Below, in pieces: positions 31,206 through 39,533 of a stretch of DNA of 64,000 bases. This DNA comes from Thermoleophilia bacterium UBA2241 (GTDB lineage Bacteria; Actinomycetota; Thermoleophilia; UBA2241): the NCBI GenBank assembly GCA_002347645.1, contig DDYF01000060.1, positions 22,515 to 86,514 of the forward strand, written 5' to 3'. Both the position numbers and the translations under genes were made by a program. Under the pieces are notes generated by a model. That model did not search any database. It saw only the letters and a program-made list of their open reading frames with translations, and was not told the DNA's origin. Position 1 is the stretch's first letter; the number at the start of each line of letters is the position of its first letter.

Positions 31206-31769
31206 ATGGGCGACGGAGGCCGGCACGGGTCTCACGGCGAAGACGCGCCGGTCCGGGTCCGCGAGGGCACGATCGACGACGCGGCGGCCATGGCACGGCT
31301 CATCAACGGGGTGATCGCCGAGGGCGCGCCGGTCCTTCTGACGGGGTCGTTCTCGAACGACGAGGAGCGCGACTTCCTCGCCACGCTGTCGCCGCGCGGC
31401 GGGTTCCACGTGGTCGAGCCGCGCGCGCCCGGCGCGGCGGCGGCCGAAGCCGCGCCTGTGATCGTCGCCGCTCAGGTCTTCGCGCCGTACGCCGCGGGCA
31501 TGCCCGTCCACGACCACGTCGCCGTGATGGGGACGTGGGTCGACGCCGCGTGGCGCCGCCGCGGCCTCGGCCGCGCCCTCTGGGAGCGCACTGCCGCTGT
31601 GGCGCGCGAGCGCGGCTTCACGCGGGTGTTCACCGACGTGCGCGCCGACAACTCCGCATCGCTGGCCTTCCACCGTACTCTCGGCTTCACCGTGGCCGGC
31701 GTGGCGCGTGGGCAGGCGGTCGTCGAGGGACGCGCCTACGACGTCGTCTTCATCGAAAGGGGCCTGTAG
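31206..31769 (+). CDS. GNAT family N-acetyltransferase
   Basis: 187 aa. The acetyl-CoA-binding loop is in WRRRGLGRALWERTAAVARERG, and the C-terminal ADNSASLAFHRTLGFTVAGVARG region is standard for the fold. The substrate is unknown; the pattern resembles amino-acid or aminoglycoside-type small-molecule acetyltransferases (PAT/phosphinothricin-like) more than ribosomal ones. ATG 31206 follows GGGAGG. The stop abuts the rsmI ATG exactly, so the two are co-transcribed. Confidence 0.85.
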   Translation: MGDGGRHGSHGEDAPVRVREGTIDDAAAMARLINGVIAEGAPVLLTGSFSNDEERDFLATLSPRGGFHVVEPRAPGAAAAEAAPVIVAAQVFAPYAAGMPVHDHVAVMGTWVDAAWRRRGLGRALWERTAAVARERGFTRVFTDVRADNSASLAFHRTLGFTVAGVARGQAVVEGRAYDVVFIERGL

Positions 31770-32624
31770 ATGCTGTACGTCTGCGCGACACCCATCGGCA
31801 ACCTGGGGGACGTCACGCCGCGCGTGGCGGAGGCGCTCGCCAAGGTCGGGCTGATCGCCGCCGAAGACACGAGGCACACGCGCAAGCTGCTGTCCCACCT
31901 GGGGGTCCACACGCCCTTGACCAGCCTCTTCAAGCACAACGAGGCGCAGAAGACGGAGGAGGTCCTGGCCCGCCTGCGTGAAGGCCACGACGTCGCCCTT
32001 GTCACCGACGCGGGGATGCCGGGTGTGCAGGACCCCGGCATGCGTCTGGTCACGCGGGCCATCGCGGAGGGCATCGCAGTGACGGTGCTGCCGGGTCCGT
32101 CGGCGGTGCTCGCCGCGCTCGTCGCGGCCGGCCTGGAGGGCGACGGGTTCCGGTTCGTGGGCTACTTGCCACGGCGCAGGGCGGAACTCGAAGCGGCGCT
32201 CTCCGGATGGCGACGCTGCGGCGGGTTGATCGTGGCGTTCGAGACCGGGCAGCGGCTCCCGGGCGCCCTGGCCGTGCTCGCGGCCCACGCCCCGGCGTTG
32301 CGCGCCGCGGTCTGCCGCGAGCTCACCAAGCTGCACGAGGAGGTCGTGCGTGGCACGCTGCACGAGCTGAGTGCGCGGTACCCGGTGAGCAGCCCAGATG
32401 CGACCCCCCTCGCCGGCGCCGTCCGCGGCGAGATGACGCTCGTCATCGACCTCGGGCCGGCCCAGGAGGCGACGGCGCGTGCCGCCGAGCTGGCTACCGC
32501 CGCCGCCGCGACGCTGCTGGCCCGCGGGCTGAGCAAGCGCGACACCGCGGCGGCGTTACAGGTCTGCCTCGGCGTGCGGCACCGTGAGGCGGACCGCATC
32601 GCACGCGAGGCCGCGGGGCCCTGA
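31770..32624 (+). CDS. rsmI: 16S rRNA 2'-O-ribose C1402 methyltransferase
   Basis: 284 aa, tetrapyrrole-methylase fold. [15 protein letters not shown] at the start, [27 protein letters not shown] and [11 protein letters not shown] are the family signature. Modifies the decoding centre together with RsmH. Starts directly after the GNAT stop codon. Confidence 0.95.
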   Translation: MLYVCATPIGNLGDVTPRVAEALAKVGLIAAEDTRHTRKLLSHLGVHTPLTSLFKHNEAQKTEEVLARLREGHDVALVTDAGMPGVQDPGMRLVTRAIAEGIAVTVLPGPSAVLAALVAAGLEGDGFRFVGYLPRRRAELEAALSGWRRCGGLIVAFETGQRLPGALAVLAAHAPALRAAVCRELTKLHEEVVRGTLHELSARYPVSSPDATPLAGAVRGEMTLVIDLGPAQEATARAAELATAAAATLLARGLSKRDTAAALQVCLGVRHREADRIAREAAGP

Positions 32625-32670
32625 ACGGCGCGTCCAGCCGCGGCGGGGCGCCGCCGCGACGCGCGCAGCC

Positions 32671-32700
32671 TTGGGTGCCCGCCGGCGTCGCTGCTACAAT
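32671..32700 (+). promoter_or_regulatory. Promoter of the homocysteine methyltransferase gene
   Basis: TTGGGT (32671-32676), 18-bp spacer, TACAAT (32695-32700). It implies a leader of about 60 nt. Confidence 0.55.
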
Positions 32701-32767
32701 CGCCGCACCGGATGCCGGCGGCGGACCGCCCATCGCCGGTCGGCGCTCGTCGAGGTCGGAGGTGGAC

Positions 32768-33667
32768 ATGGACCTGCTCGCCGCAGTCAAGGAACGGCTA
32801 CTGCTGCTCGACGGAGCCATGGGTACGGAGCTCATGAGCCGCGGCTTCGCGCCCGGCCGGCCTCCCGAGGAGTGGAACGTGACGCGTCCCGGCGACGTCG
32901 CCGCCATCCACGCCGCGTACTACGCCGCGGGGTCGGACATCGTGCAGACGAACACCTTCGGCGGCTCGCGCCACAAGCTGGCGGCCTACGACGCCGGCGA
33001 CCGGGTCGCCGAGCTCAACGAGGCCGCCGCCCGTCTCGCGGTCGCGGTCCGCGACCGCGAGTGGCCCGGCCGCCTCGTCGCCGGCGACATCGGACCGACG
33101 GGCGTCTTCGTGTCGCCCATGGGCGACGCCGACCCCGACGATCTGCGCGACGGGTTCGCCGAACAGGCCGCCGCGCTCGCCGCCGCCGCCGTCGACCTGC
33201 TGCACATCGAGACGATGTTCGACCTGGCCGAGGCGCAGCTCGCCGTCGAGGGCGCGCGGCGGGCGGCTCCGGAGCTACCGGTGGTGGTCTCGCTTGCCTA
33301 CAAGCCCACGCCGCGTGGGTTCCGGACCATGATGGGAGTCGACCCGCAGGCGGCCGCCGACGCGCTGCTCGCCGCGGGGGCGACCCTTGTGGGCTGCAAC
33401 TGCGAGATCACCGCCGATCAGATGGGCGAGCTGGTCGAGGAGCTGCGCGAGGCCTCGGGCAGGCCCGTGGTCGCGCAGCCCAACGCGGGGGCGCCGCGGC
33501 TGGAAGACGGCGTCACGGTCTACGACGAGACGGCCGAGCACTTCGCCGGCGTGGTGGCCGGGTTCCCCGGCCACGGGGCCGGCATCGTCGGCGGCTGTTG
33601 CGGCACGACGCCGGCCTTCATCGCCGCCCTGGCGGCGAAGCTCGGGCGCGCCTCGGACGTGGCCTGA
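32768..33667 (+). CDS. Homocysteine S-methyltransferase domain protein
   Basis: 299 aa, a single homocysteine-binding barrel. [16 protein letters not shown] opens it; the zinc-binding cysteines are in VGCNCEI and GGCCGTTP, which hold homocysteine thiolate. The family includes BHMT, S-methylmethionine-dependent MmuM and the first module of MetH. No folate, cobalamin or SAM-binding module is attached, so the methyl donor is unknown. ATG 32768 follows GGAGG; an upstream frame extension from 32675 would overlap the promoter and is rejected. Confidence 0.88.
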   Translation: MDLLAAVKERLLLLDGAMGTELMSRGFAPGRPPEEWNVTRPGDVAAIHAAYYAAGSDIVQTNTFGGSRHKLAAYDAGDRVAELNEAAARLAVAVRDREWPGRLVAGDIGPTGVFVSPMGDADPDDLRDGFAEQAAALAAAAVDLLHIETMFDLAEAQLAVEGARRAAPELPVVVSLAYKPTPRGFRTMMGVDPQAAADALLAAGATLVGCNCEITADQMGELVEELREASGRPVVAQPNAGAPRLEDGVTVYDETAEHFAGVVAGFPGHGAGIVGGCCGTTPAFIAALAAKLGRASDVA

Positions 33668-33687
33668 CCGGCGCGCCCGTGGACGAC

Positions 33688-34488
33688 ATGGTCGTCCAGG
33701 CCTTCCTGCTCACGCTGTTCGCAGGCTTGGCCACCGCCGTCGGCAGCGTGCTCGCCCTGTTCGCGCGCCGTACGAACACGCACGTCCTGTCCATAGCTCT
33801 CGGCTTCTCCGCGGGGGTCATGATCTACGTCTCGCTGGTCGAGATCCTGGCCAAGGGGCAAGCGGCCCTGGGTGAGGAACTCGGCGCCGAGACCGGGGGG
33901 TGGGTGGCACTCCTCGCCTTCCTCGGTGGCATCGTGCTCATCGCCACCATCGACCGCCTGGTGCCGTCGTACGAGAACCCGCACGAGGCGCACCGGGTGG
34001 AGGAGATGAGCGAACGCGTGCCGGTCGCGCCGGAGCAACGCCTCTTGCGCATGGGCGTGCTGTCGGCGCTGGCCATCGCCATCCACAACTTTCCCGAGGG
34101 CCTGGCCACCTTCGTGGCGGCCCTCGACGACACCGCTCTTGGCGTCTCGATCGCCGTCGCCGTCGCCGTCCACAACGTCCCCGAGGGCGTCGCCGTATCG
34201 GTGCCCATCTACTACGCGACCGGCAGCCGTCGCCGGGCGTTCGTCTACTCTGCGCTGAGCGGGCTCGCCGAGCCGGCGGGTGCGCTGATCGGCTACGTCT
34301 TCCTGCGCGCCTTCATGGGACCGGTCACCATGGGGCTCACCTTCGCCGTCGTCGCCGGCATCATGGTCTACGTGTCGCTCGACGAGTTGCTGCCGACGGC
34401 GCGCGAGTACGGCGAGCACCACCTGGCGATGGGCGGCCTGTTCGCCGGCATGGCGGTGATGGGCGCCAGCCTGCTGTTCTTTCTCTGA
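33688..34488 (+). CDS. zupT: ZIP family metal transporter (ZupT-like)
   Basis: 266 aa with about eight membrane segments. [11 protein letters not shown] and [10 protein letters not shown] are the paired HNxPEG metal-binding motifs on helices IV and V. The family imports Zn2+ and other divalent metals. ATG 33688 is used; GTG 33679 is equally in frame. Convergent with the ureohydrolase gene, with a hairpin between. Confidence 0.92.
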   Translation: MVVQAFLLTLFAGLATAVGSVLALFARRTNTHVLSIALGFSAGVMIYVSLVEILAKGQAALGEELGAETGGWVALLAFLGGIVLIATIDRLVPSYENPHEAHRVEEMSERVPVAPEQRLLRMGVLSALAIAIHNFPEGLATFVAALDDTALGVSIAVAVAVHNVPEGVAVSVPIYYATGSRRRAFVYSALSGLAEPAGALIGYVFLRAFMGPVTMGLTFAVVAGIMVYVSLDELLPTAREYGEHHLAMGGLFAGMAVMGASLLFFL

Positions 34489-34508
34489 CGCCGGCCGTCA
34501 GTGCGGCG

Positions 34509-34534
34509 CCGCGTGGCGCCCTTCGGCCACGCGG
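34509..34534. terminator. Bidirectional terminator between zupT and the ureohydrolase
   Basis: Perfect 9-bp stem CCGCGTGGC (34509-34517) / GCCACGCGG (34526-34534), loop of 8 nt, in the 71-nt convergent gap. Confidence 0.65.
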
Positions 34535-34559
34535 TGGGCCGCGGCCGGCTCGGCCTAGC

Positions 34560-35522
34560 CTAGCCTGCCCGCTTCTGGAAGACAGCGCCGACCGTGTCGA
34601 GGATCAGGCGGGCGGCGTGCAGCGCTGTGAGCTGGGCCGGGGTGTCGTAGATGGGGGCCACCTCGACCATGTCCATCGCGATGACGTTCACGCGGGCGCA
34701 GACCGCGCGGATGATCGCCTTGGCCTCGTAGTAGGTGAAGCCGCCGGGCTCGGGTGTGCCCGTGCCCGGCGCGACCGCCGGGTCGAGGGCGTCGATGTCG
34801 AAGGTGAGGTAGGTGTCGACGCCGGGCTCGAGATGGGCGACAAGCTCCTCAGGCGTCATGCGTCTCGCCTGCTCGCACCAGAAGAGCCGTGCCCCGCGGC
34901 TCGTCATGCGGTCGAAGTCCATGTCGGGGCCATAGAGGCCGCGCAGGCCGAACTGGGTGATGCCGCTCAGGATTCCCTGCTCGTCGGCGCGGATCATCGG
35001 GCTACCGTGCGTGTACGGCTGCCCGCCCTCTTCCGGCCAGTAGTCGGTGTGCGTGTCGAAGTGGACGAGCTGGAAGGGCCTGCCGCCGCGGGCCGCGTGC
35101 ACGGCCATGAGGCACGGCAACGTCACCGAGTGGTCGCCGCCGAGCGCGACGGGGAAGAGGCCGGCCTCGATGATGGGGCGCAGGCGGGCGACGACCGCAG
35201 CGTGCCGCTCTTCGGGCGGCTGCGTCGGGCCGAGGATCACGTCGCCGGCGTCGACGAAGCGCACGCCGCCGAGCAGCTCGCGCGCCTTGCCCTCGCCGAG
35301 CTCGACGTCGAGGTAGGCGTCGCTGCCGGTGCGGTACGCCCAGAAGGCCGAGATGTCACGGATGCCGCGCGGCCCGAAGCGCGCGCCGCTGCGACAGGTC
35401 GTCGCCTCGTCGAAGGGGATGCCGAGGACGGCGATCTCGCCGTCGGCGAGCGTCGGGTCCTCGATGTAGGGTGCCTTGAGGAAGGTCGCGATGCCCGCGT
35501 ACGGCATCTCGCCGTTGCCCAT
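34560..35522 (-). CDS. Agmatinase/ureohydrolase family enzyme
   Basis: 320 aa. The dinuclear-metal ligands are all present: H131 in GGDHS, D156/H158/D160 in HFDTHTD and D242/D244 in TFDIDALDP. The family hydrolyses guanidino compounds (agmatine, guanidinobutyrate, guanidinopropionate, arginine) to urea and an amine. The first metal loop reads DTHTD rather than the usual DAHxD. It is the last gene of a three-gene unit with an aminotransferase and an Lrp regulator, which would suit breakdown of a guanidino compound to an amine that is then transaminated. The exact substrate is not decidable from sequence alone. Confidence 0.88.
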   Translation of the reverse strand: MGNGEMPYAGIATFLKAPYIEDPTLADGEIAVLGIPFDEATTCRSGARFGPRGIRDISAFWAYRTGSDAYLDVELGEGKARELLGGVRFVDAGDVILGPTQPPEERHAAVVARLRPIIEAGLFPVALGGDHSVTLPCLMAVHAARGGRPFQLVHFDTHTDYWPEEGGQPYTHGSPMIRADEQGILSGITQFGLRGLYGPDMDFDRMTSRGARLFWCEQARRMTPEELVAHLEPGVDTYLTFDIDALDPAVAPGTGTPEPGGFTYYEAKAIIRAVCARVNVIAMDMVEVAPIYDTPAQLTALHAARLILDTVGAVFQKRAG

Positions 35523-35536
35523 GATGTCCTCCTCGC

Positions 35537-35582
35537 AGAGAATGACGCGGGCGGGGCTGCAGCCCCGCCCGCGTCATTCTCT
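35537..35582. repeat. Perfect 46-bp palindrome before the ureohydrolase gene
   Basis: Bases 35537-35559 are the exact reverse complement of 35560-35582, centred on CTGCAG. On the minus-strand mRNA it would form a hairpin of about 20 bp immediately upstream of the GAGGAGG ribosome binding site of the ureohydrolase and 29 nt after the aminotransferase stop. Confidence 0.9.
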
Positions 35583-35611
35583 CACGCGACCCCTGCGGGC
35601 CGCACGCCGGG

Positions 35612-37003
35612 TCAGCCCTCCTTGACGCCCTTGCCGAACGTCTTGGAGACCTCGGCGACCGACTCCTCGACGATGTCGCAGCCTAGGGTGAAGAGCTCCG
35701 GCGGCATGTTGAGGGCCGGCGTCGGCCGGAACCAGTTGAACGCCGGCTCGTAGATCGGGATGACGCCGCGGCGCTCCATCGCGTAGACGACCTCGCGCGT
35801 GATGTCGTGCGCCGGCGTCTTGGAGTCCTTGTCCTCGACGAACTCGACGCACTGGTAGCAGCCCTTCACGCGCACGTCGCCCACGACTTCGTACTTCTCC
35901 TTCATCGCGCCGAACTTCTGGAGGGCGATGCGCTCGATCTCCTTGACGTTGTCCAGCACCTTGTCGCGCTTGATGATCTCGATCATCTTGATGCCGACGG
36001 CGCACCCGACGGGCGAGCCGGCGAAGGTGCCGCCGGTGTACAGGTTGCCGGCGGGCTCGCTCATGTGGTCCGAGCCCAGGGTGTAGCAGATGGGGATCAG
36101 GCCTCCCGACGTGCCCTTGCCGAGCGAGAGCAGCTCACACTCGACGCCCGGGTACGCGTCGAGCAGGAACCACTCGCCGCAGCGCCCCATCCCCTCCTGG
36201 ACCTCGTCGTTGTAGAAGATCCAGCCATGCTTCTTGCACAGGTCGGAGAGCCGCTTCGGCCACTCGGGCGGCGGGATCTGGATGCCGTTCTCACCCTGGA
36301 TGAGCTCGACGGCGACGCCGGCGATGCTGTCGGGCGTCGCCTTGTAGCGCAGGATCATCTCCTCGATGTACTCGAGGCAGGCGACGTCGCAGGATGGGTA
36401 GTCGAGGTGGTACGGGCAGCGGTAGCAGGTGGGGAAGGGGACGTTGATCCAGCCGCTCATGAACGGCTCGATGGCGTGGTTGTAGTGGGCGTTGTGCGGG
36501 CCCATGGCGCCGGTGCCGTAGTTGCCGCCGTGGAAGCTGCCCAGGAAGGTGATGACGAAGGGGCGGCCGGGTCCGGCGGCCTCGCGCATGATGCGCACGG
36601 CGTTCTCGACGACCTCGCTGCCGGTCGTGTCGTAGACGATCCGGCTGAGCGGCTCGGGGGCGATCTCCATGAGCTTCTCGGCGAGCTCGTACTGGTGCCA
36701 GACGGTCAGCGACGAGAGACATTCCGTGCCGTACTCCTTGAGGGCCGTGTGGGCGGCCTCGACGAGCTCGGGGTTGCCGCCGCCGAGCGGCGACGACGCC
36801 CAGCCGGCCAGCCAGTCGATGTAGCGGTTGCCGTCGACGTCTTCGAGGAACCAGCCGTCCCGGTAGCGCGAGACGAAGTGGCTCGGCGGCCACGCGCCGA
36901 TGAGCGACACGCCGAGCATGATCTCCCCGGCGCGCTTGAACAGACGGGTGCTCTCCGGGCCCGGGGGTGGTGTCTTCACGCGGGGGCCGTCGAACTGTGC
37001 CAT
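35612..37003 (-). CDS. Class III PLP-dependent aminotransferase
   Basis: 463 aa, fold-type I. The PLP lysine is K296 in LLSLGKGTSGG; D266 in FYNDEVQEGMGR contacts the ring nitrogen; GSFHGGNYGTGAMG is the substrate/cofactor loop. A Cys-rich CYRCPYHLDYPSCDVACLEY segment (193-212) is shared with archaeal-type GABA/ornithine-type aminotransferases. Candidate substrates are omega-amines such as GABA, putrescine or beta-alanine. It starts 3 nt after the Lrp gene with AGGAGG inside the end of that gene, so the two are coupled. Confidence 0.92.
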   Translation of the reverse strand: MAQFDGPRVKTPPPGPESTRLFKRAGEIMLGVSLIGAWPPSHFVSRYRDGWFLEDVDGNRYIDWLAGWASSPLGGGNPELVEAAHTALKEYGTECLSSLTVWHQYELAEKLMEIAPEPLSRIVYDTTGSEVVENAVRIMREAAGPGRPFVITFLGSFHGGNYGTGAMGPHNAHYNHAIEPFMSGWINVPFPTCYRCPYHLDYPSCDVACLEYIEEMILRYKATPDSIAGVAVELIQGENGIQIPPPEWPKRLSDLCKKHGWIFYNDEVQEGMGRCGEWFLLDAYPGVECELLSLGKGTSGGLIPICYTLGSDHMSEPAGNLYTGGTFAGSPVGCAVGIKMIEIIKRDKVLDNVKEIERIALQKFGAMKEKYEVVGDVRVKGCYQCVEFVEDKDSKTPAHDITREVVYAMERRGVIPIYEPAFNWFRPTPALNMPPELFTLGCDIVEESVAEVSKTFGKGVKEG

Positions 37004-37006
37004 GGG

Positions 37007-37486
37007 TCAGCCTCCTGGTTCGCGGACGTCGGTCGCGGGCGACCACTGGTAGTTGTCTTTGAGGACCTTGAGCATGAGCAGCAGCTCGGCCTCCATGATG
37101 CCGGGGATCGGCCGGATGCGGTTCACGAGCAGGTCGTACAGCGCCTCACGGTCGTGGCAGACGACGCCGACCGTGAGGTCGAAGCGCCCGGCGCAGATGC
37201 CGACGAAGTCGACCTCCGGCAGCGCGGCGATCTCTTGCGCCGCCTGCCGCAGCCGGTCGCCGGCGACGCGGATGTCGATCTGCGCCGACAGCAGCCCCAG
37301 GTCGAGCGGGCTCGAGGCGGCGACGATCTGGATGACCTTGCGCTTGATGAGGCGCGAGACCCGCTGGCGGACGCTCGCCTCGGAGATGCCGAGGTCCTTG
37401 GCGATCCTCGTGTACGGACGGCGCCCGTCCTGCTGCAGGTGCGTGATGATCTTCGCGTCGACGCTGTCGAGGCCGATGCCGCGCAT
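37007..37486 (-). CDS. Lrp/AsnC family transcriptional regulator
   Basis: 159 aa. The N-terminal helix-turn-helix is at DAKIITHLQQDGRRPYTRIAKDLGISEASVRQRVSRL (residues 9-45, given in parts), followed by the RAM ligand-binding domain (residues 60-145) ending with MEAELLLMLKVLKDNY. Such proteins sense amino acids and usually control the genes next to them. It is the first gene of the aminotransferase/ureohydrolase unit, so it is the likely regulator of that unit and of itself. Confidence 0.93.
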   Translation of the reverse strand: MRGIGLDSVDAKIITHLQQDGRRPYTRIAKDLGISEASVRQRVSRLIKRKVIQIVAASSPLDLGLLSAQIDIRVAGDRLRQAAQEIAALPEVDFVGICAGRFDLTVGVVCHDREALYDLLVNRIRPIPGIMEAELLLMLKVLKDNYQWSPATDVREPGG

Positions 37487-37642
37487 TCTGCTCCTTTCCC
37501 CGCCCCATTCTACGAATCGGCGCAGCGAAAGGCCAGCGTTTCTGCGATTTCGGCAGGCGCAGAGTAGCGGGAAGCCGTCCGGCGATAGGATGCGCAGCGA
37601 GGCGCGGCGCCGGCCGTGCCGCCCGGCGACAAGGAGACCAGC

Positions 37643-38212
37643 ATGAAGATAGAGCGGAGGCCGACGACGGCGCTGCTGCCCAATCCCGTCGTCCTCGTGA
37701 GCGCCGCGGGTGGCGCCGGGGACGGCAACTTCCTCACCATCGCCTGGGTGGGGACGGTGTGCTCGTCGCCGCCGATGGTGAGCGTCGCCATCCGCCCGTC
37801 GCGCTACTCATACGACCTCGTCAGCGCCGCGCGCGAGTTCGTCGTCAACATCCCGAACGCGGAGCAGCTCGAGGGGGTGGACGTCGCCGGCGTCTGGTCG
37901 GGCCGCGAGCACGACAAGTTCGCCGAGCTCGGGTTCACGGCCCTGTCGGCGACCAAGGTCGGCGCGCCGCTGATCGCCGAGTGCCCGGTCAACCTCGAGT
38001 GCGTGGTGCGTCACCAGCTGGCACTCGGGGCGCACGACCTGTTCATCGCCGAGATCGTGGCGACGCACTACGACGAGGAAGTGCTCGACAGTCGCGGTCG
38101 GCTCAAGCCCAATGCCCTGCACCCGTTCACGCTCGTCGGCGGTGAGTACTGGTCGCTCGGCGAGCGTATCGGCCTGTACGGCGCCGCGGCCAAGGCGCGC
38201 GCGAAGGAGTGA
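37643..38212 (+). CDS. Flavoredoxin / flavin-reductase-like FMN-binding protein
   Basis: 189 aa, split-barrel FMN-binding fold. RPTTALLPNPVVLVSAAGG, NFLTIAWVGTVCSSPPMVSVAIRP (in parts), FVVNIPNAEQ and KPNALHPFTLVGGEYWSLGERIG (in parts) match the flavoredoxin-type family. It probably binds FMN and passes electrons to an unknown partner. ATG 37643 lies 6 nt after AAGGAG; the longer GTG 37616 frame is not supported. Divergent from the Lrp gene. Confidence 0.88.
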   Translation: MKIERRPTTALLPNPVVLVSAAGGAGDGNFLTIAWVGTVCSSPPMVSVAIRPSRYSYDLVSAAREFVVNIPNAEQLEGVDVAGVWSGREHDKFAELGFTALSATKVGAPLIAECPVNLECVVRHQLALGAHDLFIAEIVATHYDEEVLDSRGRLKPNALHPFTLVGGEYWSLGERIGLYGAAAKARAKE

Positions 38213-38237
38213 GGCCGGTCCTCCGGCCGGCGTTGCG

Positions 38238-39416
38238 TCAGGTCGGGGGTCCTCCGTGCAGACGGGCCGCCAGCCCCGCCAGAGCGAGGTCGCGGGCGTC
38301 CTCGGCGCTCGCCTCGGCCGCCCACCAGTGCGCGTCGAGCTCGGCGCCCTGCACGACTCGCCGATACAGCTCGGGGGTGGCTACGTAGTGGGCGCTGCGT
38401 CCTGCGCCCCGGCCGCACAGGAGGCCCGCGGCGACCATCTTGCCCAGGTCGTGCGACGCGGTGACACCCGACACGCCGGCCGTCCCGCGGTAGAAGCGGT
38501 TCGTGACGTCGCGCGCGAAGAAGGCGTCGTACAGCGCGTGGGTCGCGCGCTCCGCCAGCCCCAGATCGTGGACGGCGACGTCCTCGAGCACCGTCCAGAG
38601 GGCGCGCTCCGTGGCGTTGCGCAAGGAGAGCGCCTCGACCTGCGTCGCCTGCGCGACGACGTGGGCCTCGACGAACGGCGTGACGTCCGCGTCGGGGGCC
38701 CACGTGGAGCCAAGGCAGTCGAAGGCGCGGTAGTACTCGTCGGGGTGCCGGCCCCACCATTCCTCAAGGCTCGTGAACTGCGGCAGACGGTAGCCACCAC
38801 GGTACATCGCCAGGGACGCCGCGATGCGCGCTGTGCGGCCGTTGCCGTCGACGAACGGGTGGATGCCGGCAAGTGAGACATGAACGATGGCCGCCTTCAG
38901 CGCTGCGGGCTCGGCGGCCTCGTCCATCCACGTGCAGACCTCCGCGATCGCCCGCGGGACGACATCGGCCGTGGGTGGCAGGTAGACCCTGTCGCCGGAC
39001 GCGCTGTTCGTCAGCCAGTTCTGCCCGGTGCGGAAGCGCCCGGCACCCCGGGAGTAGGCGCCCGCCAGCACCCGGTGATGGATGGCCGAGATCAGCTCCG
39101 CATGCCAGCCGAACGACTCGGCGTCGGCACGGGCAAGGACGAGGTGCATCGCGTCTCGGTAGCCGCGCACGAGGTCGGCGTCGGCGTCGGCGACGCCGGC
39201 CGGCCGGTCGCCCGCGAGGATGCGGCGTGCCTCGTCGACGGTGACCGGCACGCCTTCGAGCATCGTGGACGCCGCCGTCGCCTCGGCCTCGAGGTCGCGA
39301 CGGGTCCGACCCTTCCAGGTGCGGGGAAGGGGCCCCTGCGCGTCGAGGCGCGCGCGTAGCTCCTCGATGCGAGCGAGGGCATCGCTAGTGGCGGCGGTGA
39401 GCGCGAACCCGAACAC
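38238..39416 (-). CDS. Fic family protein (AMPylase), self-inhibited class II
   Basis: 392 aa. The catalytic motif HPFVDGNGRTAR is at residues 186-197 with the essential H186. An N-terminal inhibitory helix STMLEG (50-55) fits the (S/T)xxxE(G/N) rule, with E54 expected to block productive ATP binding. The C-terminal third (about 300-380) looks like a winged helix (SHDLGKMVAAGLLCGRG). Fic proteins transfer AMP to hydroxyl side chains; the target is unknown. GTG start 7 nt after GGAGG. It has a near-consensus promoter with an operator-like palindrome in the leader. No toxin-antitoxin partner gene is adjacent. Confidence 0.92.
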   Translation of the reverse strand: MFGFALTAATSDALARIEELRARLDAQGPLPRTWKGRTRRDLEAEATAASTMLEGVPVTVDEARRILAGDRPAGVADADADLVRGYRDAMHLVLARADAESFGWHAELISAIHHRVLAGAYSRGAGRFRTGQNWLTNSASGDRVYLPPTADVVPRAIAEVCTWMDEAAEPAALKAAIVHVSLAGIHPFVDGNGRTARIAASLAMYRGGYRLPQFTSLEEWWGRHPDEYYRAFDCLGSTWAPDADVTPFVEAHVVAQATQVEALSLRNATERALWTVLEDVAVHDLGLAERATHALYDAFFARDVTNRFYRGTAGVSGVTASHDLGKMVAAGLLCGRGAGRSAHYVATPELYRRVVQGAELDAHWWAAEASAEDARDLALAGLAARLHGGPPT

Positions 39417-39437
39417 GACTGCACCTCCGAATCGTCA

Positions 39438-39449
39438 ACGATTAATCGT
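39438..39449. promoter_or_regulatory. 12-bp palindrome in the fic leader
   Basis: ACGATTAATCGT, perfect dyad, located between the fic -10 box and its ribosome binding site and about 85 bp from the metG start. A plausible repressor site. Confidence 0.5.
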
Positions 39450-39464
39450 ATAAACACTAACGCG

Positions 39465-39493
39465 ATTATATAGAAAGCCACGGAATCTGTCGA
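39465..39493 (-). promoter_or_regulatory. Near-consensus promoter of fic
   Basis: On the minus strand: TCGACA (39493-39488), 17-bp spacer, TATAAT (39470-39465). A perfect -10 and a one-mismatch -35 at ideal spacing are unusual in this GC-rich window. Confidence 0.75.
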
Positions 39494-39518
39494 GCGGGCG
39501 GGGGACGGCCGGGCGCAG

Positions 39519-39524
39519 TAGAAT
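39519..39524 (+). promoter_or_regulatory. -10 box of metG (leaderless)
   Basis: TAGAAT ends 9 nt before the metG ATG, with no ribosome binding sequence between; the transcript should start at or just before the ATG. Confidence 0.5.
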
Positions 39525-39533
39525 AGCCGTCCG

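Noticed and set aside
34560..37486. Transferred metabolic island
   Set aside because: No change in base composition, no tRNA or integrase at the borders, no insertion sequence.
38238..39416. Fic as part of a Fic/antitoxin or Doc/Phd pair
   Set aside because: The inhibitory motif is within the protein and there is no small partner gene beside it.
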